A stretch of DNA of 35,943 nucleotides, taken from assembly GCA_051453625.1 (NCBI GenBank), contig JBOZIK010000001.1, positions 110,458,232-110,494,174 of the forward strand. The letters run 5' to 3'. Below the pieces are notes generated by a model, which was not told the origin of the DNA, made no database searches, and saw only the letters and a program-made list of their open reading frames with translations. Shown piece after piece: positions 21,979-31,590 of this stretch. Within the stretch, counting starts at the first letter, position 1. Each line of letters begins with the position of its first letter. The DNA is from Welwitschia mirabilis. Its lineage: Eukaryota > Gnetophyta > Gnetopsida > Welwitschiales. Position numbers and translations under genes: made by a program.

Positions 21979-22488
21979 TATTAATTATTTTGATTTTTTA
22001 TTATTTTAAGAAAATACATTTAGATGGCTCTGTTGAGATTTCTAACTTGATCACTTAAGAATTTTAAGAAGTTAATGGATAAATGCTCAAAATATATGAT
22101 TAAACCATTTGAATTTTCTCTTAGATTTCCTTTAGAGGTTATTATGATGTTACTTGATTATCTTTCAAATATAACTTATATATTTATTTCCATGATTAGT
22201 CTTTTTACTTGATCATTTTACAGTGGTAATATTGGATTCACCCAATCTTGAAACATTTCCATTTCTATAAACTTTAGTCTGAAGGAAGATGCTTTACTTT
22301 TTATGTTTTTTTGTTAATGGTCAAAAAGTCTTACATTGTTTAAAGATGTTCTTTTCTGTTTTCATTTTATGACTTTACCTTTGTCTTTTGAAGTGTTTGA
22401 TCATGTGGAATGTTTTTATTATTGCAAATAAAAAAAAACTTAAAATAAGACCATGATATTTTATTTAAAATATTCAAAAACATGGTCC

Positions 22489-22730
22489 CCATAATGTCCT
22501 ATCGCAAGTACATTAGGATAAATATTTCCAAGAGGAGCCTTTGGTAGTATAATATGGTAGCTATAGGAACTCCGCTAGGAGGTCAGTTGGCCATGCTTCA
22601 TGGGTCCTTACTTCTCTTAGGATGGCTACACTACCTCATCATGGATAATAAAATAATAATAAAAACTAGGAGGCTAAGAAATCAGTGGTACTCCTAGTGT
22701 CATCAGAGCATTACTTTTTTCTAGACTCTT
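22489..22730. repeat. Conserved non-coding block, copy in B
   Basis: Counterpart of 4198-4435 in element A. It shares ATGTCCTATC, AAGAGGAGCCTTTGGTA and AGTTGGCCATGCTTCATGGG followed by TCCTTACT. The hairpin core CCATG-CTT-CATGG is identical in both. Confidence 0.6.
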
Positions 22731-23625
22731 AGTCCTTCCACATGGTTATTTTATTTCTTGATATTTAGATGTTAGTTTTGAAATGTTGGTAAGTGAGTTT
22801 GTTGATGAGTAACTCTTTAGTCTTATCATTTATTCTTTAAATTATTTCATTTTAGCATCGTCATAACCACTGCCTTATTAAATGGAATTTGTTGTACATC
22901 AAGTCATGCATTTTAAAATCAAGTGATGTTATTATTTTCTTCATAGAAGTCTTCTAGGTTAAAATGTCAGATAGATCAGCTATCTTTTGTTTATGTTATC
23001 TTATATTCATTATTTTTGTTTTCTTTTGTGGTTTGGTTAGTTATTTTAAAGTCATTACTGTATTTTCTTATCTTTTTAGGACTTAATATTTTTCTTGCTT
23101 AGTTTTTAATAAAAAGTTATTTTCTTGCTTAAATAAATTTGTGATTTTTATTTTTAGTATTTTAAAGTTGTAAACACTACTCTTAAGCATTTTTTGGATT
23201 AAATGTTTTCATTATCTACTTTTTCACTTATTAGAATATTTTATCTATCTATAGTTTTCAAATCTGACATTTCTTTACTCAGCTTTGCACTTCATTTAGA
23301 GAGTTGTCCAATTTTAAAAATATCCATGTTCTGCCCTCTCATTCCCATCTGCTTTCTTTGCTTAATTCTCCAATAAGAGACGTATTATTTCTCTTAGGGG
23401 AATAGGACCCATTTCCATGACTCATTTTTACAAATTTTAAAGTTATTTTAGAGTTTTTATGATACCTAATTTTAAAATTTTTCATACACATTATGCATTA
23501 CATGTTGTTTTGTTATGAGATGTTTTATGAGCATGTTTTATAATTTCTAGATTGATTTTTTATAAAACAAATTAGGTTGCAATTATGGTTTTTCACCTAG
23601 TTTTTGTCAGAGACTCACAGAGACT
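22731..23625. other. Non-coding internal region of B, right part
   Basis: T-rich sequence with no supported frame, aligning in patches with 4436-6060 of element A. It ends at the purine tract. Confidence 0.45.
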
Positions 23626-23638
23626 AAGTGGAGGGCTA
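23626..23638 (+). promoter_or_regulatory. Polypurine tract of B
   Basis: AAGTGGAGGGCTA directly before the 3' LTR, one base different from element A's tract at 6061-6073. Confidence 0.65.
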
Positions 23639-23870
23639 TGTTATGCTATCAATTTGTAGTTATTTAATGGGGTTTTATGAGCTATTTTATAGGACATTTA
23701 TAGAGGTTTAGGTAAAATTCTAAGGATTTTAGAGAATTGATAGAAGATATTATAAATGTATAATTTTAGCAAGATTTAAGGCATTTATAGAATATTTTGA
23801 TACTTATATCTATGGAAGGAGATTTTTGATAGAAAAGATTAGCTTCTGCTAACTTGGATGATAAATAAGG

Positions 23871-23902
23871 TTGTCCTCCCCTCTGTTGTCTAAACAACAA
23901 CA
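23871..23902. repeat. Dyad motif copy 1 in 3' LTR of B
   Basis: TTGTCCTCCCCTCTGTTGTC then TAAACAACAAC. The inner pair is now GTTGT/ACAAC, still self-complementary although its 5' LTR counterpart reads TCATC/GATGA. Confidence 0.5.
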
Positions 23903-23971
23903 CTATTAACTATTGATGTGGACTACTGAATCATCTTCTAAGTCATCTGCTGAGTCACGTTTTGTAATGAG

Positions 23972-24017
23972 ATGTTGTTTCCCATGTTATTTGGATGACA
24001 GTTAGGATGATATTAAC
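23972..24017. repeat. Dyad motif copy 2 in 3' LTR of B
   Basis: ATGTTGTTTCCCATG, then TTATTTGGATGACAG, then TTAGGATGATATTAAC. The right halves are well kept and the left halves decayed. Confidence 0.5.
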
Positions 24018-24069
24018 ATTGTAACTGACTTCAATATCCCACCTTTAACCATTTTGTTCATTTCTTATC

Positions 24070-24077
24070 TATAAAAG
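24070..24077 (+). promoter_or_regulatory. Putative TATA box in 3' LTR of B
   Basis: TATAAAAG, same context as 17946-17953. Confidence 0.5.
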
Positions 24078-24709
24078 AGAACATTTTTGAAATGCCTTTT
24101 GTTTGTCATTTTCTACTGTGTTTTTCTATAAGTAAGTCCTTCTTCAACTCTCCTTTCTATCTTTGTTGCATCTAAAATTCTCATGATAGTAGATCAAGGG
24201 GTAAGAGACTTGTTTCAAGTGTTTCATAAAAATGTTCCCTTGATGGAGGGTTGTGTATCCTCCATTGAGGCCTGGCTATTTTGTAACCTAGATGTTGTTA
24301 CCTTTTTATATAAACTTTATTTTCATTTTTTCATATTATATTGTTAGATGACTCTTATGGTTCATGTTGTTCTTAATCTGGTGACAATTTTTTGGGTGAT
24401 ATAGATCATCAAGGTAGCCTTTATTAAGGTTGAAAGCAAGTAGTTTAGATTCATTTTACATTGCATTTATATTAGTTACATTTTTCATTTATATTGCATC
24501 CTTTATTTTTTACATTATTTTTTAAGTTTGATTCCCATTTATTTATGAAAAGCAATCCAACTCTCACCCCATAGTCTTCAATAAGAATACAACATTTAGA
24601 TCAACTCCCACTCATACTAGTATGTTTATTATGTAAGAAATCTATTTTATTTATGAAATAATAGAATCTTTTTGAGTATATAATGCTTACACAAATACAT
24701 ACTACAACA

Positions 24710-25560
24710 TTTGATAAGCATGATTCTTTATCCTACTAGTTACTTCCTTATATCTAATAAGTTTGCTAGCTTAATTAATAATATTATTATAGATTTCATT
24801 TGGTTAGATAGCAAATCCAAGAATAGGTTACATCTTATAAACTTTGAGGAGATAGCTATGCCCCAAAAAAGTAGTTGATCTTAGAATTAGAAAAATTCTC
24901 GATACGAACAAATGCATCCTTGCAAAGTACTATTGTAGATTTTATTTAGATAATGATATTCCTTAGGTGAAGTTATTTAAAAAGGATTATAAATATAAAG
25001 AAAGGAATTCCATTTTCTAGAGATACATGATTCACTCAATAAGAGAGGTTTGGCCACATGTTTTTAAAAATCAAACACTTTCTATACAAAATGGTAAAAT
25101 AAGCATTGTAAAAATGTATCACAATCTATTTCATTATGATCATAGATAGAAGAAAGTATGGAACTTATATATTTTTTAAAAAATTAAGATGTTTTGTAGG
25201 TATATGTTAAAGGGTTTCATTCTAATATTTAATAATCTCATTCAAAGTAATTTAAAAGTTGATTAAGATTGTCCTATGTGTCATGACGATAATGAATCTT
25301 AGAATCACATATTCATTCAATGCTCTATTACAAAAGATCTTTGGAGATTCTTAAATATAATCCCATGCCTCTTATTAGCATATACACTTTTAATTCTTTT
25401 AGAAAAATATCTTCATGATCATTGTTGCTTGGCTTTTATGAAAACATAGATGCAATTTTATTTTTCAAAAGGAAAAAAATCTCTCTACCAAATCATAAAT
25501 TCAAAATTATTTGGAAAATTAGATAATCAGATTAGATCTATGTCTATAAAAAAATGTAAT
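24710..25560 (+). pseudogene. LINE-2 ORF2, 3' part (RT C-terminus and zf-RVT)
   Basis: Continues the protein interrupted at 17501. It reads SMILYPTSYFLISNKF, then INNIIIDFIWLD (about 24777-24812), the usual segment before the FLWG motif, then RLHLINFEEIAMPQKS, the W..VC.PK.. block. A zinc motif at 25270-25323 has CPMC, then H, then C: the ligands of the plant zf-RVT domain, with one stop inside. LWRFL follows as expected. Stops and frameshifts are moderate. The remaining sequence to about 25560 is read with less certainty, and I see no poly(A) tail. Confidence 0.75.
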
Positions 25561-26442
25561 AGCCCAAACCCTACAAATAGAACCAAGTTCATTTTATAGA
25601 GTAACGAATAGTAAAAATTATCTAAACTACATTAGAGTAAAGTATTAGAACTATGCTAGAGTACTTGTAGTAATATTAATGTATCAAAATACATAAGGGA
25701 AAGCTTTAAAGACTAAGTGAGTAAGGCATGACATGCTACCAAATCATGAGAAAACTTGGGAGGTATTTCAAGCTACAGGATGAGACTCTTATATTTGAGT
25801 CTCAGAGCTTATGATCTCGATCTTTCTAAGCAGTTCTTTAGAAACTAGAATGACATATCTATCCACATAAGTAACACTGTCATTTATATTGATATTTCTT
25901 CTACTAGTGATGTTATGTGCATAGGTTCTTAATGTATTGAGCTAAAAAGGGGTGCTCTTAAATCATTCATTATTTCATAGTTTAAAAGATTGATAAGGAA
26001 AAATTTGCATTAAAGAGGAAGAAGCTATAGAAGAGAATACCTTTCAAGGCCCTTTAATTCTTGGGCTTCTTTGATCATGAAATATTTCACTTTGAAAGGA
26101 TACTTTAACAAAATTAATAACCTACACTTTTACTTTTTGACTATCATAATGGGAAAATTTTAAATAGATATCACTTTCTTTATTTCTTATCTCTTCACTA
26201 CTCTATTTAAATTTATAATGTAAGACATGAAGGCTTGATCTTACTTTCCTACTAAAGAAAAATGTAGTTTGATGTTGAAATTTTACATTAGAAAGGTATT
26301 TCAATAAGGCCTATCCTAAAAAGGATACTATGAAAGCCACTAAAGTATAGTCAAAACAATTAAGAGCATAACCTCCCCATGTCTATTGTATGCACTTACA
26401 ACGAACTAAATCTAGAGGATACTAAATAGTAGTAGCCAAAAA
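25561..26442. other. Unassigned stretch between LINE-2 and element D
   Basis: No recognisable frame, LTR or repeat. Part of it may be the LINE-2 3' untranslated region. Confidence 0.4.
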
Positions 26443-26616
26443 GAAGATGTGAAACAAGAAGAGTAGCAAGAAGAAGATGTGGAAGAAGAACAATAAACTG
26501 AATCCATTATCATTAATCCTCTTCATCAAATCTTACCTTCTAAATTTGCCCCTAATGAATATCATTTTGTTGTAAACCCCTTAGAATATGCTACTCTTGA
26601 GCCTATTTCTAATTAG
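26443..26616 (+). pseudogene. Short acidic coding-like remnant, unrecognised
   Basis: One frame reads EDVKQEE-stop-QEEDVEEEQ-stop, then a 38-residue stretch without stops that includes NPLHQILPSKFAPNEYHFVV and EYATLEPISN, before a stop at 26614. Both internal stops are TAG/TAA where a Gln codon fits. The composition looks coding rather than random for this AT-rich sequence. It lies just outside the LTR of element D. No family recognised; chance is possible. Confidence 0.3.
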
Positions 26617-26664
26617 AGTTAGAAATGAAGTTTGATTAAATTAGATGCTGGTATTTAAATCTTT

Positions 26665-27808
26665 TGTAGGATCTTAAACTCTAGAGGGGGGATGGGTAGA
26701 TTTCTTAAAAAATTTAAACTACCTAAGAAATAAATTATGATATAAAAAGATATAACAAAAGAACTCAAAAATAGAACTAAAGAAATGCACAAGATAAGAT
26801 TTATAGTGATTCAGGATGCACCCTACTCCACTCTTGAAAGATAGTGAATAACTAAGACTATTCCAAATCGTTGTTGCTTCACTATCCACCAGGTTTTTAA
26901 TGCTAATCTTCAACCTTATAAAGTGGGCTTTTTCAAGCTAAGTCTCAACCTTCATAAATTAAAGTTTTATTAGCTAAGTCTTAACCTTAATAAAATGCAT
27001 AAGGGTGAGTTAGGGAATGAAGCTTCTATGTTCTAAGTCACTTAAATACAAGAACTAATAATAAGTCTTATTATTTAGATTTAGTACAAAGGTATGTGCT
27101 GAGAAAGAGAATAATGATGTTCCAAAGATAAGCTTTTTAGATTAAGAGTGTAACCTTCTTTTTCAAACTGTATTTGATCTTAAGCTCATTGAGGCTTTTG
27201 AGTGTTACCTCTTTAAATAGATTTTTTTCAAAATATAGCCATTAGATAGTTGAAAAGTAATTTATCATTTGCAATGAATAGATTTGGTGAAATAATGATT
27301 AGAAAACTATTTGAAAATTTCCACTTCCATTTTGATTGATCGACTTCCTAAAACATTCAGTCGACTTGAGTAACTCATGTCACTTGATTTGGTAACCCCT
27401 TTTATCATCCAATCAACTCGAGTAACTCATGTTACTTAGTCTAGTCACCCCTATCCAAAATTTGGTTGACTGCTTTTATTCAGGTCCAATCAATCCCACA
27501 TGAGTTTAGTCTATCCCATATGACATAGTACATATGAAGAAGCTTGAAAAATGCATTTCCAAGTCCAGTCGACTCCATAAAGATCTAGTCAATCCCATAT
27601 GAAGTAGCCCAAAATGTGTATTTCCATGTTCAGTCGACCTCTACATTAAGTCCTTAGATAGAAAATCAAGTTACTTTAATTGAAACATGTTCAAATCTTA
27701 GTTATCTTTTGGTTATGTATTCTTCAATTTTTTGCATTTGTAAAATCCCATTTCATTTAATAAATATCGTATTAGTTTTACATCAATTAGTCATATAAAA
27801 TCCTAACA
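26665..27808 (-). repeat. 3' LTR of element D (Sirevirus, minus strand)
   Basis: Read on the minus strand it begins TGTTAGGATTTTATATGAC and ends GATCCTACA, preceded by a perfect Sirevirus-type purine tract. It resembles element C's LTR at both ends (C: TGTTAGGTT... and GATTCTATCA) and in the AAGGTTGAGACTTAG repeats. Several GTCGAC-type sites lie at 27340-27640. The size is about 1144 bp. The 5' LTR of D is outside the window. Confidence 0.75.
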
Positions 27809-27820
27809 ATCTCCCCCTTT
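27809..27820 (-). promoter_or_regulatory. Polypurine tract of D
   Basis: On the minus strand AAAGGGGGAGAT directly abuts the LTR. It is identical to C's tract at 33923-33934 and typical of Sireviruses. Confidence 0.8.
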
Positions 27821-28120
27821 GACATTAATGGAAAACAAATAAGTGATTTTAAGATCAAATAAATATTTCATTTTTAAGCTCTTTCTTTCATCAATCTAAC
27901 AAAGCATATTAACATAATAAAAGCTCCACCTTTCACAAAGTCATACAAACAATATTAAGTAAAGGATGTTAGGTTATATTTACCATTTGATGTTAAAATA
28001 ATTTCTTTGGTGTAGTGTAGATTATTACATATTATGTGCAGAGGATTTTGAGTTTTACAGGTGAAATATTTGGACCAAAATGCATGGAAAAAACTACTCA
28101 GCTATGTTTACCTCTAGTGA

Positions 28121-28410
28121 GGGTCGACTGGATTCTAAAGGGGTTGACCACACCTAAAGTAGACACAAATAAATGAACTAAACTCAAATGGGTTGACCAA
28201 ATTATGAAGGGATCAACCGAACTTATGATCGAAAGAGTCAGTATCCCTAAATCAAATAGAAAGGGGTTAACCAGACATTTATGGAATTGACTAGATTTAA
28301 GAAGTTGATAGTCCATAGTTCTAGACCAAGAGATAAGGGGTCAACCAGATCTATGATGGGGTTGACTGAGTTCTTATGGGATTGACCAGATATTTGTGGG
28401 ATCGACCAGA
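28121..28410. repeat. Cluster of decayed GGGTCGACCGGA-like sites in C LTR
   Basis: About ten degenerate sites, for example GGGTCGACTGGA (28121), GGGTTGACCA (28141), GGGTTGACCAA (28190), GGGATCAACCGAAC (28209), GGGGTCAACCAGA (28338) and GGGATCGACCAGA (28398). Most differ by C-to-T or G-to-A from a CpG-containing palindromic core GTCGAC. The 3' LTR has the matching cluster at 34089-34380. CpG-rich palindromes in LTRs have been described for Sireviruses. Confidence 0.65.
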
Positions 28411-28413
28411 TGG

Positions 28414-28420
28414 TATAAAA
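28414..28420 (+). promoter_or_regulatory. TATA candidate 1 in C 5' LTR
   Basis: TATAAAA directly after the palindrome cluster, kept in the 3' LTR at 34383-34389. Confidence 0.4.
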
Positions 28421-28535
28421 AGTACATTTTGTAGATGTTATGTATCCATTACCTATACGTTACTTAGCCGTTTTCTAGCCATTTATAGCCGTTGGAGGTG
28501 TAATTCCATTACAATAAACCTTAGTAATCCTCCAT

Positions 28536-28543
28536 TATAAATA
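28536..28543 (+). promoter_or_regulatory. TATA candidate 2 in C 5' LTR
   Basis: TATAAATA within CCTCCATTATAAATAGCTAGG, kept with its flanks in the 3' LTR (34485-34492). The context is better conserved than candidate 1, so I prefer it. Confidence 0.5.
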
Positions 28544-28822
28544 GCTAGGCAAGAGATGAACTAGAGATCTTTTTGGAACTTTTCTAAATTGGTATATTCA
28601 TTATAGATCTAAATGATCAAGTGATCTATTTGATTGGCACATCATTGTATAGATATACATCTGATTGAGGAGTACTATTCTTGGCAAAAGAACTTTACTT
28701 AGAATCAGATCAAAGAGTTTCATCATTGTATTCCATTAGAGAATATCTCCATCCATTGTACTAACACTGAATACATGATATCAGAGCTATCAAGGTTGCA
28801 TTACATTACATGCATTACTTTC

Positions 28823-28893
28823 TAAGGTTGAGACTTATCCTGCAAAAGTCTATTTTTAATTTTGAGACTTAGCCTACAAAAGTCTATTTATAA
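28823..28893. repeat. Tandem 36-bp repeat in C LTR, shared with D
   Basis: Two units with TTGAGACTTA, CCT, CAAAAGTCTATTT. The 3' LTR has two units near 34776-34845, and D's LTR has two or three inverted units at about 26910-26995. A shared feature of the two Sireviruses. Confidence 0.65.
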
Positions 28894-29204
28894 GAGTTAA
28901 TAGGTGAACTTAGCAAAACCTGTGGACTAATAAAAATTTGAGATCAAGCTTGGAAGAAGTTAATTATCGAGAGTGGAGTAGGGAAGTTCCCAAACCACTA
29001 TAGATTCTGTGTGCTTCTAAATCAGTAGTTTTTGTTTTATGTTTCACATTTTTTTTTTCATTTCTTATATGTACATTCTTGATTTAATTATTTGTTTACA
29101 TACAATCTATGATTAGATATATTTAATTTCTCTTTGAGCTTAAGTTTTTGAAAGAACCTATTCATCCCTACCCTTCCCCCTCTAGGGTTCTCGATTCTAT
29201 CATT

Positions 29205-29216
29205 TGGTATCAGAGC
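29205..29216 (+). promoter_or_regulatory. Primer-binding site of C, initiator-Met tRNA type
   Basis: TGGTATCAGAGC, the classic copia primer site complementary to the 3' end of initiator tRNA-Met, 2 nt after the LTR and undamaged. Confidence 0.92.
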
Positions 29217-29990
29217 ATAGATTAGTCTTTGAGAGATCTTAATAGATTTAGACTACGAATCCTTTAATGGATAATCTCTTTAATGAATTTTTTAGCATGC
29301 CTTCTCTAAATACCTGTGCCTTTATCTATTTTCTTTGGATAGTATTTGGATATATATTTAAATAGACTGTAGAAAGAAAAGACTCACAAGGATCAGATGA
29401 AGTAGACAAAAGAAATGCTCAAGAGCATGATAGAGAAAGGAGACTCTCCTTTATAGCCTTTATGCCACCTCTATAGGATATTTCAAATTCCTTAGTAAAT
29501 GATGAAGATGAAGTTGATATGGAAGATAATTGTTAAGAGTTGTATTAAGAATATGAAAAATTAGCTAGAAGGATTAATGATCTAAATAAGATTATAAAAT
29601 CCCTTACTAAAGAAAAAGATGAGTTGGAATCAAGCTTTGAAAAAGTGAAATCCAAAAATGCCGATTTCACTTTGCACGTAAAATATTTATCATATTTTGT
29701 TAATAAGTTTTCAAGTAAATCTACCAAATTAGAACAAATGCTTGGAGTTCAAAAAATAGTTGGAAAGAAATTAGGTATTTGATTCATTTCAAAAAAACCT
29801 TAAGCATATCAAATTCAGGTAACTAATTATGATAATTTTGTTTCAAAACTTTCTTGTCATTTGTATGAAAAATCAAGTCATTCAAAATTTATGTGAAATG
29901 CTAGAAAGTTAATGTTATTTTCAAATTCTAGTGCTTCTTTTCCATTTAGATTTATTCCTAATAAAAGTATACCACATAAGTCTAAAAGGA
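29217..29990 (+). pseudogene. Element C gag remnant (C-terminal part)
   Basis: Only the C-terminal half of a Sirevirus gag is visible. A coiled-coil stretch (29545-29760) reads EYEKLARRINDLNKIIKSL and further heptad-like sequence. A knuckle at 29855-29896 keeps the first Cys and the His (SCHLYEKSSHSKFM), but the second Cys is Glu, the Gly is Ser and the last Cys is a stop. A conserved post-knuckle segment follows (FRFIPNKS, RIIWVKANDLKS). The space between the primer site and the coiled coil is under 300 bp, too short for the usual N-terminal capsid domain, so that part is deleted. Element D has a homologous knuckle at 35856-35897. Confidence 0.6.
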
Positions 29991-30019
29991 TTATATGGGT
30001 AAAAGCTAATGATCTTAAA

Positions 30020-30420
30020 AGCTTGTTGATCTAGACAGCCTTCAAAGTCTCAAATAGCACAAGTTGATATCTTGATAGTGGATGTTCAAGGCACATGATA
30101 AGAGACAAATCAAGATTAAAACATATAATCCACTTTGATGGAGGAGAAGTAACCTTCAGAGATAATAAAATAGCAAAAATAGAAGGCATTAGAAGTGTTA
30201 GTGGAGGTAACTTTTCTAGAATTAGTGAAGTTTTATATGTAAGTGGTTTGAAGCATAATTTATTGAGCATTAGTTAAATTTGTGATAAAGAACATAAAGT
30301 AGTTTTTGATAAATCAAAATTTGAAATTGTACATGAAAAATCAAATGATGTAATACTTAGAGCTAGACAAATAGATAATGTGTATAACATAGATCAATCA
30401 TGTTTTCCTTGTTATTTTTC
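30020..30420 (+). pseudogene. Element C protease and GAG-pre-integrase remnant
   Basis: The aspartic protease motif reads YLDSGCSRHM with the catalytic DSG intact at 30074-30082. The Trp before it is a stop (TGA, 30065-30067), one G-to-A change from TGG. The frame then stays open to 30277, with VTFRDNKIAKIEGI and the lineage-typical GLKHNLLSIS. A stop replaces Gln after LLSIS, and the pre-integrase segment KVVFDKSKFEIVHE continues to ELWH. The protease would cut the polyprotein in the virus-like particle; it is inactive here because of the stops. Confidence 0.82.
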
Positions 30421-30429
30421 AAATGTTCC

Positions 30430-31590
30430 TCAAGATGAATTGTGGCATAACATTTAGGACATGTTAATTATGACTAATTAAAATTTATTATTCATAAAAA
30501 TATTGTTAGAGGAATCTCTAAGATAAATATAGGAAAATAAGGGTTGTGTGATGTGTGTCAAAAGTGGAAACAAATTAGAACCTCGCATAAGAGTAAAACC
30601 AATGTTTCTACTTCAATGCCATTAAAACTCATCCATATGAATTTAGTTGGATCTACTCAAACTCATAGTATAGGTGGAAAGTATTACTTTCTCACAAGGG
30701 TTAATAACTACTCTAGATATAATTAGATTGCCTTTTTATCCAACAAATATAAAGCTTACAAGCATTGGGTTGAGATTTGCAAAAAGATCCAAAATAAAAA
30801 GGGTTACATCATGAAGAAGATAAGAAGTGATCATGGTAAAGAGTTTAAAAACCATTTCTTTAAAAAGTATTGCTTGAAAATGGTATCAATTAGTAATTTT
30901 CAGCTTAAAAGACATCACAACAAAATGGTATAGCTGAAAGAAAGAAGAAAGTTATTCAAGAAATTACTCAAACCATGCTAAATGATAAAGAAGTGCCTAA
31001 GTTTTTTTGGGCTAAAGCTATTAGCACAGCATGTTATATTATTAACAAAGTATACCTTAAACTAGGTACTGATAAAAAACCTTATGAGCTATAGAATGGA
31101 AGACAACCAAATGTGTCATATTTTAAGATATTTGGAAGTAAGTGTTATGTCCTAAAAAATAGGAAACATTTGAGAAAATTTGAATCAAAAAAGGATGAAG
31201 CCATCTTTTTAGGATACTCAACAAGAAGTAGAGTCTACTGTGTGTTCAACAAAAGAAGCTTAACTACATAAGAATTGATAAACATGCAAATTCATGAGAT
31301 TGATCCAAAGGTAAGCAACACAGATGAAGAAGAAATAATAAGCCCAAGTATTCCCATTACAAATAAAGGTGTTACTAAAACAAATAAAGCTCAAGTAAAA
31401 GAAGGTACACTAAAAATGCCTAGACTTCTAAAAGATCATCCATTAGAAGTTGTTATTAGAGAAGTTAACTCAAGAGTAAAAATAAAAGGTTCAATGAAAA
31501 ATTTGTATGCCCATGTCTGTTATGTTTTAAAAATAGAACCCAAGAACTTTGAAGAAGCAGAAAATCATAAAGAATAGATGCTAGCCATGC
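30430..31590 (+). pseudogene. Element C integrase remnant
   Basis: The HHCC zinc region is split by a frameshift: WH at 30443-30448, then HLGHVNYD from 30451 in another frame, then CDVC at 30547-30558. Of the catalytic triad, the first Asp is Asn (HMNLVG, 30640-30642; GAT to AAT), the second is intact in IRSDHGKEF (Asp 30829-30831), and Glu is intact in QQNGIAERKKK (30936-30938). The segment up to PYEL, the FGSKCYVLKNRKH region and FLGYSTRSRVYCVFN match the C-terminal part of copia integrases. A linker frame (31275-31577) joins it to RT. It would insert the cDNA; the triad mutation and frameshifts make it dead. Confidence 0.85.

Larger units (their letters stand above)
21706..22488. other. 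Non-coding internal region of B, left part
   Basis: T-rich sequence with a 14-nt T run near 21785 and a short TTTTGA-type repeat (about 21801-21830). Two dyad motifs lie at 21856-21897 and 21941-21978. No coding frame is supported. Confidence 0.45.
17502..24709 (+). mobile_element. Element B: non-autonomous LTR retrotransposon nested in LINE-2
   Basis: LTRs at 17502-19041 (including an N gap) and 23639-24709 flank 4.6 kb. It has the same plan as element A: tRNA-Asp primer site 3 nt after the LTR, dyad-rich leader, one acidic ORF, a conserved non-coding block, an AAGTGGAGGGCTA purine tract, and no RT. LTR ends are TGTTATGC...ACTACAACA. Element A differs throughout but aligns in many blocks, so they are sister families rather than copies of one. 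B must be younger than LINE-2, since it splits LINE-2 ORF2. Confidence 0.87.
23639..24709 (+). repeat. 3' LTR of element B
   Basis: Begins TGTTATGCTATC and ends TACTACAACA; the first five and last five bases form an imperfect inverted repeat. Dyads at 23871-23902 and 23972-24017 precede a TATA box. Followed by the right target copy TTTGA (24710-24714). Confidence 0.88.
13661..25560 (+). mobile_element. LINE-2: L1-type retrotransposon interrupted by element B
   Basis: ORF1 remnants (about 14460-14745) and ORF2 from 15202 run to 17501, stop at element B, and resume at 24710 with the next part of the same protein, ending in a zf-RVT motif. The join is exact to the codon when one 5-bp target copy is counted. 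The outer limits are approximate: no clear poly(A) tail or LINE target duplication was seen. All pieces lie on the plus strand. Confidence 0.78.
26665..27966 (-). mobile_element. Element D, 3' segment (Sirevirus, minus strand)
   Basis: 3' LTR, purine tract and 146 bp of 3' untranslated region, then interrupted by element C. The untranslated part, read on the minus strand just before the tract, has TTTTCCATTAATGTCAAAG, also present in C's 3' region (33700-33720). D continues at 35125. Confidence 0.7.
27967..29202 (+). repeat. 5' LTR of element C
   Basis: 1236 bp, TGTTAGG...CTATCA. It aligns throughout with 33935-35124 at roughly four in five bases by eye. Contents in order: a cluster of GGGTCGACC-like sites (28121-28410), two TATA candidates, and a tandem 36-bp repeat (28823-28893). 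Confidence 0.88.

Noticed and set aside
28098-28316. 72-codon minus-strand frame
   Set aside because: Lies wholly in the palindrome cluster of C's 5' LTR and has no similarity to a protein family.
30031-30270. 79-codon minus-strand frame
   Set aside because: Antisense shadow of the protease region of element C.
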